NCBI GenBank assembly: GCA_028284125.1 | Contig: JANQSI010000005.1 | Location: forward strand, 62,001 to 126,000 | DNA: 64,000 nucleotides | Origin: Cyclobacteriaceae bacterium | GTDB taxonomy: Bacteria; Bacteroidota; Bacteroidia; Cytophagales; Cyclobacteriaceae | Direction: 5' to 3' | Made by a program: the position numbers and the translations under genes | Shown here: positions 32,803 to 41,274 of the stretch, piece by piece | Position numbering within the stretch: position 1 is the first letter of the stretch | How the letters are laid out: each line of letters opens with the position of its first letter | Notes under the pieces: generated by a model | Database searches by the model: none | Told to the model about the DNA's origin: nothing | Seen by the model: only the letters and a program-made list of their open reading frames with translations

Positions 32803-34193
32803 ACCAATAAGCTGATTAGGAAACTTGAAATAACATTCAGCCAGACTCCTGCTTTAACCATATCTCTCATTTCCAATTCTCCTGATCCAAAAACAATTGC
32901 ATTCGGTCCAGTGGCAATCGGGAGCATAAATGCACATGAGGCGGCCATTGTTGCTGGAATCATTAACAAAAATGGGTGAACTCCAATTGCATCGGCCAAT
33001 GCTGCTAGAACTGGTAACATGATGGATGCTGTTGCTACGTTTGAAGTTATTTCTGTCAAAAAATTTACCGAAAGTGTGATGATGAGGATAATTACAAAAA
33101 GTGGAAGCGCTTCCACTGATGTCAGTTTAGATCCAATCCATATCGCTAATTCTGAGCTCTGGAAGGCTGCTGCAATGGATAATCCACCTCCAAAAAGGAT
33201 GATTACCCCCCACGGAAGTCGTTCAGCTTCTTCCCAGGTGAGAAGTGCTCTTTTTTCACTTTTCGCTGGAATGATAAACATGAGAGATGAAGCGGCAATG
33301 GCAATCACAGTATCATTAATGCCGGGAATAAAATGACTCAATAAAAAAGATCTTGTGATCCAGGCGAATGCCATAGCTATGAAGACGATAGCAACTGCTT
33401 TTTCTTCATGGCTCATTTTTCCTAGTTTGGTTATCTCGTTTTTAATGCTTTCTCTTCCCAAAGGCATTTCCACTTTATTCACTGGAAACACAACTTTTGT
33501 CAACAGAAACCAACAAAAAAACAAAGTCACTAAGGCGAAGGGTAAAGAGAACGCCATCCAGGTAGCAAAGGAAAATTCGATACCATAAAGCTGTTTGGCT
33601 ACTGAAACGAAGATCGGATTGGTAGGAGTTCCCACCAGTGTGGCTACACCGCCGATTGAAGCTGCATAAGCAATCCCAAGTAATAATGATTTAAAAAATA
33701 TCATCCCACTTTCGCCCGAGAGTGATCGCATTTCAGAAATCAGGGCAGTGGCGATCGTAACCATCATTAAAGTGGTTGCCGTATTGGAAATCCACATAGA
33801 AAGCAGACCCGTTGCGAGCATAAAACCTAATACGATGTAAACAGAATTCGATCCGATCGCATAAATGATGTTAAGAGCTATTCTTTTATGTAGGTTCCAT
33901 TTCTGCATGGCGATGGCAATAATGAATCCTCCTAAGAACAAGAAAAGCATTTTATCACCATAAGCGGCAGTAGTCTGAGCGATTGGTGCTCCACCAGCTA
34001 GTGGTAAGATTGCTATGGGTAGAAGAGCTGTTGCAGAAATAGGAAGTGCTTCCGATAGCCACCATGAAGCGATCCAAAGAGTGGATGCGAGTACTGCATT
34101 GGCTTCTTGGTTAAGGTCGGCGAATGGCTCAAGGAAAAAAACAATACAAAATAAAATGGGCCCAATAATGAGCCCAAATTTTCTTCGAGTCAT
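32775..34193 (-). CDS. SLC13/DASS-family sodium-coupled anion symporter
   Basis: A 472-residue membrane protein with both family signatures: GGVATLVGTPTNPIFV (the first SNT-type motif region) and LTEITSNVATASIMLPV (the second). These bind sodium and dicarboxylate or sulfate. GTPTN rather than GTPPN is a small variation. Substrate is probably a C4-dicarboxylate, phosphate or sulfate, by family. It overlaps the convergent DMT gene by 28 bp and is followed upstream by the zinc-ribbon protein gene with a 9-bp gap, so those two form an operon. Confidence 0.9.
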   Translation of the reverse strand: MTRRKFGLIIGPILFCIVFFLEPFADLNQEANAVLASTLWIASWWLSEALPISATALLPIAILPLAGGAPIAQTTAAYGDKMLFLFLGGFIIAIAMQKWNLHKRIALNIIYAIGSNSVYIVLGFMLATGLLSMWISNTATTLMMVTIATALISEMRSLSGESGMIFFKSLLLGIAYAASIGGVATLVGTPTNPIFVSVAKQLYGIEFSFATWMAFSLPFALVTLFFCWFLLTKVVFPVNKVEMPLGRESIKNEITKLGKMSHEEKAVAIVFIAMAFAWITRSFLLSHFIPGINDTVIAIAASSLMFIIPAKSEKRALLTWEEAERLPWGVIILFGGGLSIAAAFQSSELAIWIGSKLTSVEALPLFVIILIITLSVNFLTEITSNVATASIMLPVLAALADAIGVHPFLLMIPATMAASCAFMLPIATGPNAIVFGSGELEMRDMVKAGVWLNVISSFLISLLVYSVLPFFL

Positions 34194-34202
34194 GAAGCGA
34201 AT

Positions 34203-35120
34203 TTAGTATGAATCTTCATGTAATTTCTCAAGATCGAATTCTTGAAGAAAATTCTTTGCTTGATCAAGGTTCTGGAAATCAAATTCTTTCAACTCTCCAT
34301 TCGTGGCATGAATTTCAACCTTGATCACTGCAATTCGATTATCGTGAGATAATGGATCATCAATCAATCTTGCCGTATCTGATTTTTCTTTGATCTTGTG
34401 TGAAAGAACCACGTTTTTTCGCTTGATTCTACCACAGTAGGAACAATTATATTCTTTGTGTAATTCTCCATCTTCGGTTTCAGTCGCTTCTTTCACAATC
34501 TCTTCTTTGACAAGTCTTAATGTCTGGAAGCCACATCTGTCACATTCCAGTGCGCTTAAATGCCCTTTGTACTTTTCAATTTTGGTGTAACCGGTACTTG
34601 GATCAATCCAAACGTCATAATCTACTGAGAATACATTCTCTTCTGCTTGCATACCCTCATCCAGGTAAGCGTCTTCCTCCTCTTCACTCAATAATTTCAT
34701 CTTGTTTCCATTCTGAGGATTAACGCGGGGAGTATAGCGTAATCTTTTAAGTCTTTTATCAAGTTTTCCCGGATAGTAAAATTTCAGGACAAGATGAGAA
34801 ACATAGCCCCACAAGAAACCAATAGAAAAACCTACAAATAGTCGTATAAAAAACCACGTGGTTTTGAGCTCCACGGTCTCGTCGCTTAATGTATTTATAA
34901 AGAGAAAAATGGCAAAAGCTAGGAGAACTTGTGAGCGAAACAGCATTTTGGTCTGTTTCTCGTTAGCTAAGTCGAATTTTTCCTTGAAATCCTTCAGGCT
35001 TTGATATTTAACCTGGAATAACAAGTAATTGAGCACAGCCAGCCCTAGAGAAACAAACATTAAAATGAAGACGATCTCATGCCAGCTCGCAATAAAATCG
35101 AGGTACTGTTCTTTATTCAT
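34203..35120 (-). CDS. Membrane protein with C-terminal zinc ribbon
   Basis: A 305-residue protein I do not recognise. Residues about 12-35, 67-80 and 88-110 are likely membrane helices. A charged cytoplasmic segment follows (KLDKRLKRLRYTPRVNPQNG, EEEEDAYLDEG). Two CxxC pairs, CDRCGFQTLRL and CSYCGRIKRK, are spaced about 35 residues apart and form a zinc-ribbon-like knuckle. The tail is ordinary soluble sequence. It is co-oriented with the SLC13 gene, 9 bp upstream of it. No function is assigned. Confidence 0.7.
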   Translation of the reverse strand: MNKEQYLDFIASWHEIVFILMFVSLGLAVLNYLLFQVKYQSLKDFKEKFDLANEKQTKMLFRSQVLLAFAIFLFINTLSDETVELKTTWFFIRLFVGFSIGFLWGYVSHLVLKFYYPGKLDKRLKRLRYTPRVNPQNGNKMKLLSEEEEDAYLDEGMQAEENVFSVDYDVWIDPSTGYTKIEKYKGHLSALECDRCGFQTLRLVKEEIVKEATETEDGELHKEYNCSYCGRIKRKNVVLSHKIKEKSDTARLIDDPLSHDNRIAVIKVEIHATNGELKEFDFQNLDQAKNFLQEFDLEKLHEDSY

Positions 35121-35203
35121 ACGGGTGTAATCAAGATTTCAAGCAAAAATAATCGAAAAACAGTTCGATTATTTACTTGAGAACAGAGTAACGTAGGATT
35201 ACC

Positions 35204-35452
35204 CTAATTGTTTTTTGTATTAGGAGCAAGTAGAGGTTCCAGGATGGAAATGTCTGTTAGTGAGGCTTTTCGTGCGTATGGATTGATGGATTTGGTGTTT
35301 TGAGTCTCTTCCTCAAATTGAGGAAGCAAAGACGCCCAGTGTGACAAATTAGTCCTTGCAAAGCTCTTGATCCTTTGCTCGGCTTCCATAAAGAAAGCAA
35401 ACGTGCCTAGGAGCAGGAGCAGAGTTATGAGTTTATTGAACTTGGGTTGCAT
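35204..35452 (-). CDS. Small exported or membrane-anchored protein, unknown
   Basis: An 82-residue frame: a basic start (MQPKFNK), a hydrophobic stretch LITLLLLLGTFAFFMEA, then a polar tail of about 60 residues. It could be a small secreted protein or a type II anchor. There is no recognisable motif. The gene stands alone between the zinc-ribbon gene and a long gap, with a perfect 7-bp hairpin 42 nt before its start. Conservation would be needed to be sure it is real. Confidence 0.45.
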   Translation of the reverse strand: MQPKFNKLITLLLLLGTFAFFMEAEQRIKSFARTNLSHWASLLPQFEEETQNTKSINPYARKASLTDISILEPLLAPNTKNN

Positions 35453-35493
35453 CGGATTTCTTATTTATCTATCTAAGCGTCTTTTTTTCCTCT

Positions 35494-35509
35494 TGTCGAT
35501 ACATCGACA
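35494..35509. promoter_or_regulatory. Perfect 7-bp inverted repeat before the small exported protein
   Basis: TGTCGAT and ATCGACA around AC. It lies 42 nt upstream of the small protein's start codon and could be an operator or a leader hairpin. No T-run follows on the gene's strand. Confidence 0.35.
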
Positions 35510-35754
35510 TTCGAAAACCTAACCTTTAACTAACAATAAGATGATTGACCTATCTAAAAAGTTGCATATCATCTTACAAACTTTACAAGAACGATTGTTA
35601 ATTGCTGTTAATTAGTGCTAAAAGCTGCAATTATCAGCCGACTTGTACAAAGAATACTACGGGTTGTTCGAATGGTTACAGGATAAATTGAGATTTCTTC
35701 TTGATATCTATTTCCAATGATGTAACCGTATTTTTTAAGTCATCTTGAATTCAA

Positions 35755-35830
35755 GTCATTCTGAACTTGTTTCAGAATCTTCCGATTGTTAAATGGTCTC
35801 CTGAAGACCCTGAAACAAGTTCAGGGTGAC
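35755..35830. repeat. Facing pair of family C palindromes
   Basis: Forward at 35755-35781: GTC, ATTCT, loop GAACTTGTTTC, AGAAT, CTT. Reverse at 35804-35830: minus strand GTC, ACCCT, same loop GAACTTGTTTC, AGGGT, CTT. The loops are identical while the stem arms differ and still pair. Together the two can fold into one 21-bp stem. It lies downstream of the S41 protease stop. Confidence 0.8.
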
Positions 35831-35922
35831 TATTTGGGTTCATGGTCACTAGATGGGTTCCGTATGACTATATGATTCAGAGTGACTGTGTGATTAAGTA
35901 TTGCCTAGAATGATTAGTCCAG

Positions 35923-37551
35923 TTATTTATTTGCCAGTTGATTTGCTTCGTTCATTAAGCTGATGGCTTTGAGAAAAACTTCATCTTGCTCATTGAAAAT
36001 GGGATAAAACCCATCATTGTCCCAAACCCCACGGGCGATATACGCCTTCGTAAGCAATTTGATAAGCGATTTGGATTTTTTATAGTCAGCCTCATCAAAT
36101 GGAAGATCATTACTTTCAGCACTTGAAATCAAGTCCTTGATAACCTTATCTGAAACTACAAAAGACTTTCTGAATTTTTCTAATCCCATTTCCTCGAGCT
36201 CTTCTTGGTTCTCTTCGGCATATTTTACTGTGAACTCCTGCATGGAATTAGTACTAAATAGTCGATTTAGATAAGCACTATTCTCTGAGGTGTCAAGAGG
36301 GACAAAGAAATCCGGAATGATTCCACCACCCCCATACACCGTTCTTCCTTTAGAGGTCTTGAAAACAAGACTGTCACTTACTTTGATACTGTCGGAAGTG
36401 TAAAGTTCACCATTGGTGAATCGATTGTAAGCTTCCATATGATAATCTTCCAATTTCCCTTCATAAGATTTCTGAATACTTCTTCCGCTTGGTGTGTAGT
36501 ACCTGGAAATCGTTAAACGCAGTTGCGAGCCATCATTCAGGCTAATTGGAAGCTGGACTAAACCTTTACCAAAAGATCTTCGACCGACAATCAATCCACG
36601 ATCGTGATCTTGAATGGCACCTGCCACAATCTCTGAAGCTGAAGCTGAACCTTCATCCATCATAATTACTATGGTCCCATCTTCGAAATCTCCATCTTCC
36701 CCTGAAAAATGTTGCTCTGTATAACGTTTCTCTTTGCCATCTGTGTATACGATCATTTTTTCACCAGCAAGAACTTCATCAACCATTTGTACCGCTCGTT
36801 GTAAGTATCCGCCTGGATTTCCAGTAAGATCAAGTACCATTTTACTCATTCCTTGGTCCTTAAGCTTTAGTAGGGCTTCCTTGAATTCAAGAAATGTGGA
36901 ATTTGCAAACCGACTTACTTTGATGTAACCGATTTCATCATCTACCATGTATGAAACATCAACTGAATATTGTGGGATGACATCACGTTCGATATTGAAA
37001 TCAATGAGTTCCCTTTCACCTTTTCTTAAAATTGAAACGATAACCTCTGAACCCTTTTCCCCTCTCAAGAGATCAATCACTTTTCGATTATTGATGTCAA
37101 TACCAGCAACGTTTTCTCCATCTACTTTAATGATTTTATCACCAGTTCTAATTCCTAGTTTTTCTGACGGGCCACCGCTCAATGGAGAAACGACAAAAAT
37201 GGTGTCTTTGAAAATGTTGAATTCTATACCAATCCCCTCGTAATTTCCTTCCAACTGTGATTGAGCAAGTTCGGATTCTCTGGGTGGGATATAAACCGAG
37301 TGTGGATCAAGATCTTTGAGCACATTTGATATTGCACCTTCGACAAGTTCATCAGAATCTACCTGATCAACATAGTCGTTTTCGATATAAGTCAGAATTT
37401 GACGAAATTTTTGTAAGTTTTTAACCAACCCCTGAGTAGGATTAGAAGAAGGTGTAGCCATATTGGCTCCAAGGAAAATACCGATGCTAATGGCAATTGC
37501 AATATAGAGTGGAAGTCTTATCGCTTGCTTTGAATTTTTATGGTTACTCAC
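35923..37551 (-). CDS. S41-family C-terminal processing protease (CtpA/Prc-like)
   Basis: A 542-residue protease with a single N-terminal anchor (about 14-32, LYIAIAISIGIFLGANMA). A PDZ domain spans about 90-170 (GIGIEFNIFKDTIFVVSPLS, GIRTGDKIIKVDG). The peptidase domain has LDLTGNPGGYLQRAVQMVDE, the catalytic Ser in DEGSASASEIVAGAIQD and Lys in GRRSFGKGLVQ. It degrades or trims periplasmic proteins from their C-termini. A C-terminal extension (about 410-542) is typical for Bacteroidetes members. Divergent from the RIC-like gene. Confidence 0.93.
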   Translation of the reverse strand: MSNHKNSKQAIRLPLYIAIAISIGIFLGANMATPSSNPTQGLVKNLQKFRQILTYIENDYVDQVDSDELVEGAISNVLKDLDPHSVYIPPRESELAQSQLEGNYEGIGIEFNIFKDTIFVVSPLSGGPSEKLGIRTGDKIIKVDGENVAGIDINNRKVIDLLRGEKGSEVIVSILRKGERELIDFNIERDVIPQYSVDVSYMVDDEIGYIKVSRFANSTFLEFKEALLKLKDQGMSKMVLDLTGNPGGYLQRAVQMVDEVLAGEKMIVYTDGKEKRYTEQHFSGEDGDFEDGTIVIMMDEGSASASEIVAGAIQDHDRGLIVGRRSFGKGLVQLPISLNDGSQLRLTISRYYTPSGRSIQKSYEGKLEDYHMEAYNRFTNGELYTSDSIKVSDSLVFKTSKGRTVYGGGGIIPDFFVPLDTSENSAYLNRLFSTNSMQEFTVKYAEENQEELEEMGLEKFRKSFVVSDKVIKDLISSAESNDLPFDEADYKKSKSLIKLLTKAYIARGVWDNDGFYPIFNEQDEVFLKAISLMNEANQLANK

Positions 37552-37612
37552 GTTTCAAAAAAATTTTATCAAAAATAGTGTAATGTCTAAGAACGCTTCA
37601 GAGTGAAAACAG

Positions 37613-37643
37613 TTGGAGTCTACATAGATTGCAGCTATTTTTG
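37613..37643 (+). promoter_or_regulatory. Bacteroidetes promoter with near-zero leader
   Basis: TTG at 37613-37615, a 20-bp spacer and TATTTTTG at 37636-37643 match the TTG/TAnnTTTG pattern. The ATG at 37648 is only 4 nt after the -7 box, so a transcript from here would be leaderless or the true start lies further in. Confidence 0.5.
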
Positions 37644-37647
37644 AGTA

Positions 37648-38361
37648 ATGGTTTTTGAGAAGACACTGGCTGAGATTGTTGATGAAAATTATGTCTATGC
37701 GAGAGCATTGCATTATCTAGGAATTTCCTTTTTTGAAAACCCTAATAAAGCCTTGAGTGAGATTTGTTGGGAAAAGGGCCTGGATCAGGAAAAAGTGATT
37801 CAGAGTTTTTATTTGTTTGATACCTGTTCCAGAGTGTCTTTCAACGAGCTCAAATCTTATCCTATTGATTTATTAGTAGAATATCTTAAGCACTCGCATC
37901 ATTTATTTATAAAGGATAAGTTGCCATTCATTATTCATCTCGCGAGAAATTGTGAAGAGGAACTAGCCATTCAAAAACTACTTCCGGAATTTGTTGAGGA
38001 TTTCATCAGACATATTTATGAAGAAGAAGATTCTGTCTTCAAGTATGTTCAAATCTTGGATAAATCCTCTAAGGGATCGGTTTCAAATCCAATTTCTGAG
38101 CTGTTACAATTCGGAAAGTTTTCGCTGACTCATGAGTATGAACATCACCAGGGAGATGACGAAATGCGAGCTATTCGATCTCTGATTGAAGCTTTTGAAC
38201 CAAAATCTCTAAAAGAGCAAGTGTTGGTCAAGGAGGTAAAAGCATTTGACCGTGAGATGCTTTATCATGCTGCTATTGAAAATGAAATATTCTTTCCAAA
38301 AGCACTTGAATTAGAAGAAGAGGTTTATTCGACCCTTCGCAAAACAAGTTCACTTAATTAA
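37648..38361 (+). CDS. Hemerythrin-like protein resembling RIC/YtfE/ScdA iron-sulfur repair proteins
   Basis: A 237-residue helical protein. An N-terminal domain (about 1-65; ETLAEIVDENYVYARAL-like start KTLAEIVDENYVYARALHYL) resembles the ScdA_N domain, though its usual Cys pair is reduced. The hemerythrin part has HSHHLFIKDKLPFIIHLA, FIRHIYEEEDSVF, LTHEYEHHQGDDEMRAI and MLYHAAIENEIFFPKALELE, with His and Glu ligands for a di-iron site. RIC proteins repair iron-sulfur clusters after nitrosative or oxidative damage. It is first of a tight four-gene run with ruvX, def and the omega-amidase. Confidence 0.78.
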   Translation: MVFEKTLAEIVDENYVYARALHYLGISFFENPNKALSEICWEKGLDQEKVIQSFYLFDTCSRVSFNELKSYPIDLLVEYLKHSHHLFIKDKLPFIIHLARNCEEELAIQKLLPEFVEDFIRHIYEEEDSVFKYVQILDKSSKGSVSNPISELLQFGKFSLTHEYEHHQGDDEMRAIRSLIEAFEPKSLKEQVLVKEVKAFDREMLYHAAIENEIFFPKALELEEEVYSTLRKTSSLN

Positions 38362-38774
38362 TGAGCCGAATTCTGGCTATTGATTACGGCGCAAAACGTA
38401 CAGGCCTTGCAGTTACCGATCCTTTGGGAATCATTGCTACTCCGTTGGACTATATCCAAACGCATGAATTGGAAAACTTTTTAAAAGATTACTTCCAGCG
38501 TGAGACTGTGGATAAAGTGATATTAGGTAAGCCGAGCAAGTTGGATGGTTCTGATACTAATGCGACGAGCTTGGTCCAAGCATTCATCAATAGATTTAAA
38601 AAAGTGTTTCCCAACAAGGAGCTAATTTTGCATGATGAGCGCTTCACATCTAAGATGGCTTTGGATGCCATGATTGCAGGAGGTATGAAAAAGAAGGGTA
38701 GGCAGGAAAAAGGCAATATAGATAAGGTAAGTGCTACTATAATTCTACAGTCATATTTAGAAAGTAATTCATGA
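38361..38774 (+). CDS. ruvX: RuvX/YqgF putative pre-16S rRNA nuclease
   Basis: A 137-residue RNase H-fold protein: ILAIDYGAKRTGLAVTDPLG with catalytic Asp, VILGKPSKLDGSD, the HDERFTSKMA strand with acidic residues, and KGNIDKVSATIILQSYL at the end with the last Asp. YqgF proteins process the 5' end of pre-16S rRNA; the resolvase label is historical. It starts on the last base of the RIC-like stop codon (TAATG) and overlaps def by 4 bp. Confidence 0.93.
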   Translation: MSRILAIDYGAKRTGLAVTDPLGIIATPLDYIQTHELENFLKDYFQRETVDKVILGKPSKLDGSDTNATSLVQAFINRFKKVFPNKELILHDERFTSKMALDAMIAGGMKKKGRQEKGNIDKVSATIILQSYLESNS

Positions 38775-39316
38775 TTTTCCCAATTGTATTGTACGGAGAT
38801 CCGGTTCTGAAGAAAAAAGCCAAAGAAGTTGAGCATGGTGACGAATCAGTTGTTGAATTTGTCGAGAACATGTTTGAAACCATGGAGGCTGCACAAGGTG
38901 TTGGTTTAGCTTCTCCTCAAGTAGGTCAATCTTTGAGAATTTTCATAGTAGATAGCACCCCTATGGAAGATGAAAATGAAGGCTTGAGACAAGCATTTAT
39001 TAATCCTGTGATGCTTGAGGAAGAAGGAGATCCCTGGAATTTTGAGGAAGGTTGTCTAAGTATTCCAGGAATCAGAGAGGACGTTGAAAGAAAATCAAGA
39101 ATTCGTATCAAGTATTTCGATGAGAACTGGGAGGAACATGAAAGGGAATTTGAGGGAGTTCAGGCACGCATTATTCAGCATGAATACGATCATATAGAGG
39201 GAGTTTTATTTACGGATTACATCTCCTCGTTTAAGAAAAGATTGCTTAAAGGAAAGCTTGCAAAAATCAGCAAGGGTGAAACGGATGCTGAGTACCGAGT
39301 AAAAATTCCTAAGTAG
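38771..39316 (+). CDS. def: Peptide deformylase
   Basis: A 181-residue metalloenzyme. Motif 1 is GVGLASPQVG (Ala to Ser in the usual GxGLAAPQ), motif 2 EEGCLSIPGI with the Cys ligand, motif 3 IIQHEYDHIEG with the two His ligands and catalytic Glu. It removes the formyl group from nascent proteins. It overlaps ruvX by 4 bp and the omega-amidase by 1 bp. Confidence 0.96.
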   Translation: MIFPIVLYGDPVLKKKAKEVEHGDESVVEFVENMFETMEAAQGVGLASPQVGQSLRIFIVDSTPMEDENEGLRQAFINPVMLEEEGDPWNFEEGCLSIPGIREDVERKSRIRIKYFDENWEEHEREFEGVQARIIQHEYDHIEGVLFTDYISSFKKRLLKGKLAKISKGETDAEYRVKIPK

Positions 39317-40101
39317 TGGATGATCTAAAAATTTCATTAGTTCAAGCAGATCTTCATTGGGAACAACATGATGCTAATCTGGCCATGTTTGAGGAAATGA
39401 TATGGAACATCGAGCAAACGGACTTGATTGTTTTACCAGAGATGTTCACTACCGGCTTTTCAATGAATGCCAAAGAACTTGCAGAACCGGTTGGTGGAAA
39501 AACCTTCAAGTGGATGCGTCAAATGGCGAAGCAAAAAAAAGCTGCAATTGTTGGTAGCCATATTGTAAAAGAAGGACCGAACTACTTCAACCGATTATAT
39601 TTTGTCCATCCTGACGGATCATCAGAGCAGTACGATAAAAAACATCTGTTTGCTTTGGCTGGAGAGAATGAACCTTACACAGCCGGGAAAGATCGATTGA
39701 TTATTACGTATAAAGGCTGGAGGATTTGTCCATTGATCTGCTACGATTTGCGATTCCCTGTTTGGGCAAGGTCTCAAAGAAGTGAAAAGGAACTCTATGA
39801 ATATGATTTGTTACTCTATGTAGCCAATTGGCCAGGAGCTAGAATTAATGCCTGGGATTCTTTACTTACGGCCAGAGCTATTGAAAATTTGAGTTATTGT
39901 GCAGGTGTCAACAGGATTGGTACAGATGGGCTTTCTAAAGATTACCCAGGACATACTGCTGCTTATTCTTTTCTTGGGGAACGGTTGGGATTCGCTACAG
40001 AAGAAAATGTCATGAATGTTCGTCTTTCAGCCTCCGAGCTTAATTCATATAGAGAAAAATTCCCATTTCAGGAAGACGCTGATGCTTTTCATTTCGATTG
40101 A
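39316..40101 (+). CDS. Nitrilase-family omega-amidase (YafV/Nit2-like)
   Basis: A 261-residue C-N hydrolase starting at GTG 39316, on the last base of the def stop (TAGTG). The catalytic triad is present: Glu in LPEMFTTGFSMNA, Lys in YDKKHLFALAGE, Cys in PLICYDLRFPVW. The nearest match by eye is YafV, an omega-amidase acting on 2-oxoglutaramate, clearing a transamination by-product. The C-terminus (YREKFPFQEDADAF) also fits that subgroup. Confidence 0.88.
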   Translation: MDDLKISLVQADLHWEQHDANLAMFEEMIWNIEQTDLIVLPEMFTTGFSMNAKELAEPVGGKTFKWMRQMAKQKKAAIVGSHIVKEGPNYFNRLYFVHPDGSSEQYDKKHLFALAGENEPYTAGKDRLIITYKGWRICPLICYDLRFPVWARSQRSEKELYEYDLLLYVANWPGARINAWDSLLTARAIENLSYCAGVNRIGTDGLSKDYPGHTAAYSFLGERLGFATEENVMNVRLSASELNSYREKFPFQEDADAFHFD

Positions 40102-40178
40102 TATCATCTTTTAATGATCAACGTTATGTTTTCGGTCATTTGCAACTCAATTAAAAATGGTAGGTTTTTATTTGTAAA

Positions 40179-40721
40179 ATGAAATCTTTCGTATTTCTCA
40201 TATCTATTGCATTAAGCAATGCGGTGTTTGCTCAGTCACTGGAAGAAGTGAGAGAGAGTTTTCATCAAGCCGTTTTGGATCCAGATCAGTCGAGAGCCTT
40301 TCATGATTTCTTGAAAGATACTCAGCCGAGCACTCCAACACTAAAAGCCTATAAAGCTGCCTCTGAAGCAATGCTGGCTAGAGTAGTTTGGAACCCCTTC
40401 ACCAAACTTTCACAGGTCATGAAATATTCTGATCTTATTGAAACTGCCATTCATGAAGATGTAGAAAACATTGAGATTCGGTTTTTACGGTTGTCCATTG
40501 AGTACAACCTTCCCAAATTCTTAGGAATGAGTAAAAATCTTGAGGAGGATCGTGATGTAATCGTTAATAATCTGTCCAATGTGAACGCAATGGATGTAGA
40601 TCCATCTTTTTGTCGTTACATCATTTACTTTTTAAATGATACTGGCTTATGCACAGACGATGAAATTGTATTGATGGAAAATGCGTTGGCAGCCACAGAT
40701 GGAACCTCCGGCAATGAATGA
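40179..40721 (+). CDS. Exported helical protein of unknown function
   Basis: A 180-residue protein with a clean signal peptide (MKSFVFLISIALSNAVFAQ, cut after AQ or FA). The mature part is helical and carries KAYKAASEAMLARVVWNPFT and AIHEDVENIEIRFLRLSIEY, a pattern I have seen in small periplasmic proteins of this phylum without known role. A TTG (40139), 19-bp spacer and TAGGTTTT (40161) give a plausible promoter of its own. The preceding gene ends 77 bp away. Confidence 0.75.
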   Translation: MKSFVFLISIALSNAVFAQSLEEVRESFHQAVLDPDQSRAFHDFLKDTQPSTPTLKAYKAASEAMLARVVWNPFTKLSQVMKYSDLIETAIHEDVENIEIRFLRLSIEYNLPKFLGMSKNLEEDRDVIVNNLSNVNAMDVDPSFCRYIIYFLNDTGLCTDDEIVLMENALAATDGTSGNE

Positions 40722-40736
40722 ATCAGTTTACTGCAG

Positions 40737-41144
40737 TTATTCCAAGATGTAAGTCTCTTCCATTACGATTCCAGATTTACCATCATTGGAATCGTACCAT
40801 TCCCAGTAAATCACTTCTTCTCCTTCGAAAATCGAGTATTTAACTTCCCAGTGAATATCTGCCCCATCTGGCACACCTTCCATTGCATTGAAAAGCTTGA
40901 TCGTCAGTTCGTTTGAGTATTCAAGAAGTGAGTCATCTATGTCTACCCAAATCTGTAGGTTCTTTGGATTTTTTCTTATGATCCCACTATCGTAAATCAA
41001 AGAATCGCCCATGTACACCTCAACTCGATTATCAATTTTCTCAAACTCGATATGATAATCGCCACCTCTGTTAGCCTCCGGCTTTTGGAAAATAAATGAG
41101 GTCAAAAAGATCTCTGCAATACTTAGAATCGATGTAATGGTCAT
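40737..41144 (-). CDS. Small secreted/anchored protein, paralogue of the lipoprotein at 58907
   Basis: A 135-residue protein with an N-terminal hydrophobic segment (MTITSILSIAEIFLTSFIF). The domain about 28-135 shares a block pattern with the lipoprotein at 58907-59389: KIDN, DSLIYDSG, NP, then HWE and a closing acidic tail. No known family is recognised. It lies at the left edge of the glycan region, the paralogue near the right-hand ABC exporter. The N-terminus has no lipobox Cys, so this copy would be anchored or secreted rather than lipidated. Confidence 0.65.
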   Translation of the reverse strand: MTITSILSIAEIFLTSFIFQKPEANRGGDYHIEFEKIDNRVEVYMGDSLIYDSGIIRKNPKNLQIWVDIDDSLLEYSNELTIKLFNAMEGVPDGADIHWEVKYSIFEGEEVIYWEWYDSNDGKSGIVMEETYILE

Positions 41145-41274
41145 TTCAAAAAACTTTCGATCTATTGAAGATTTTTACTCTCTAATGTCTAGTCATTAAA
41201 AATGATAGATCACCCTAAGAATAACAATACAATTTACGTACCGAACATGTTCCAGTTCCAAACTCGAAGCGAAA

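Larger units (their letters stand above)
35453..35922. other. 470-bp intergenic gap with hairpin and palindromes
   Basis: No coding sequence is supported here. Contents: the TGTCGAT/ATCGACA hairpin (35494-35509), about 240 bp of AT-rich sequence without clear structure, a half-palindrome (GTCATCTTGAATTCAAG, 35739-35755), the facing family C pair (35755-35830), and a decayed tail of GTGACTA/TGATT pieces up to the S41 protease gene. Confidence 0.6.

Noticed and set aside
41145-41274. Possible regulatory hairpins in the 130-bp gap left of the GT4 gene
   Set aside because: No inverted repeat of 6 bp or more, no TAnnTTTG at a useful place; nothing supportable.
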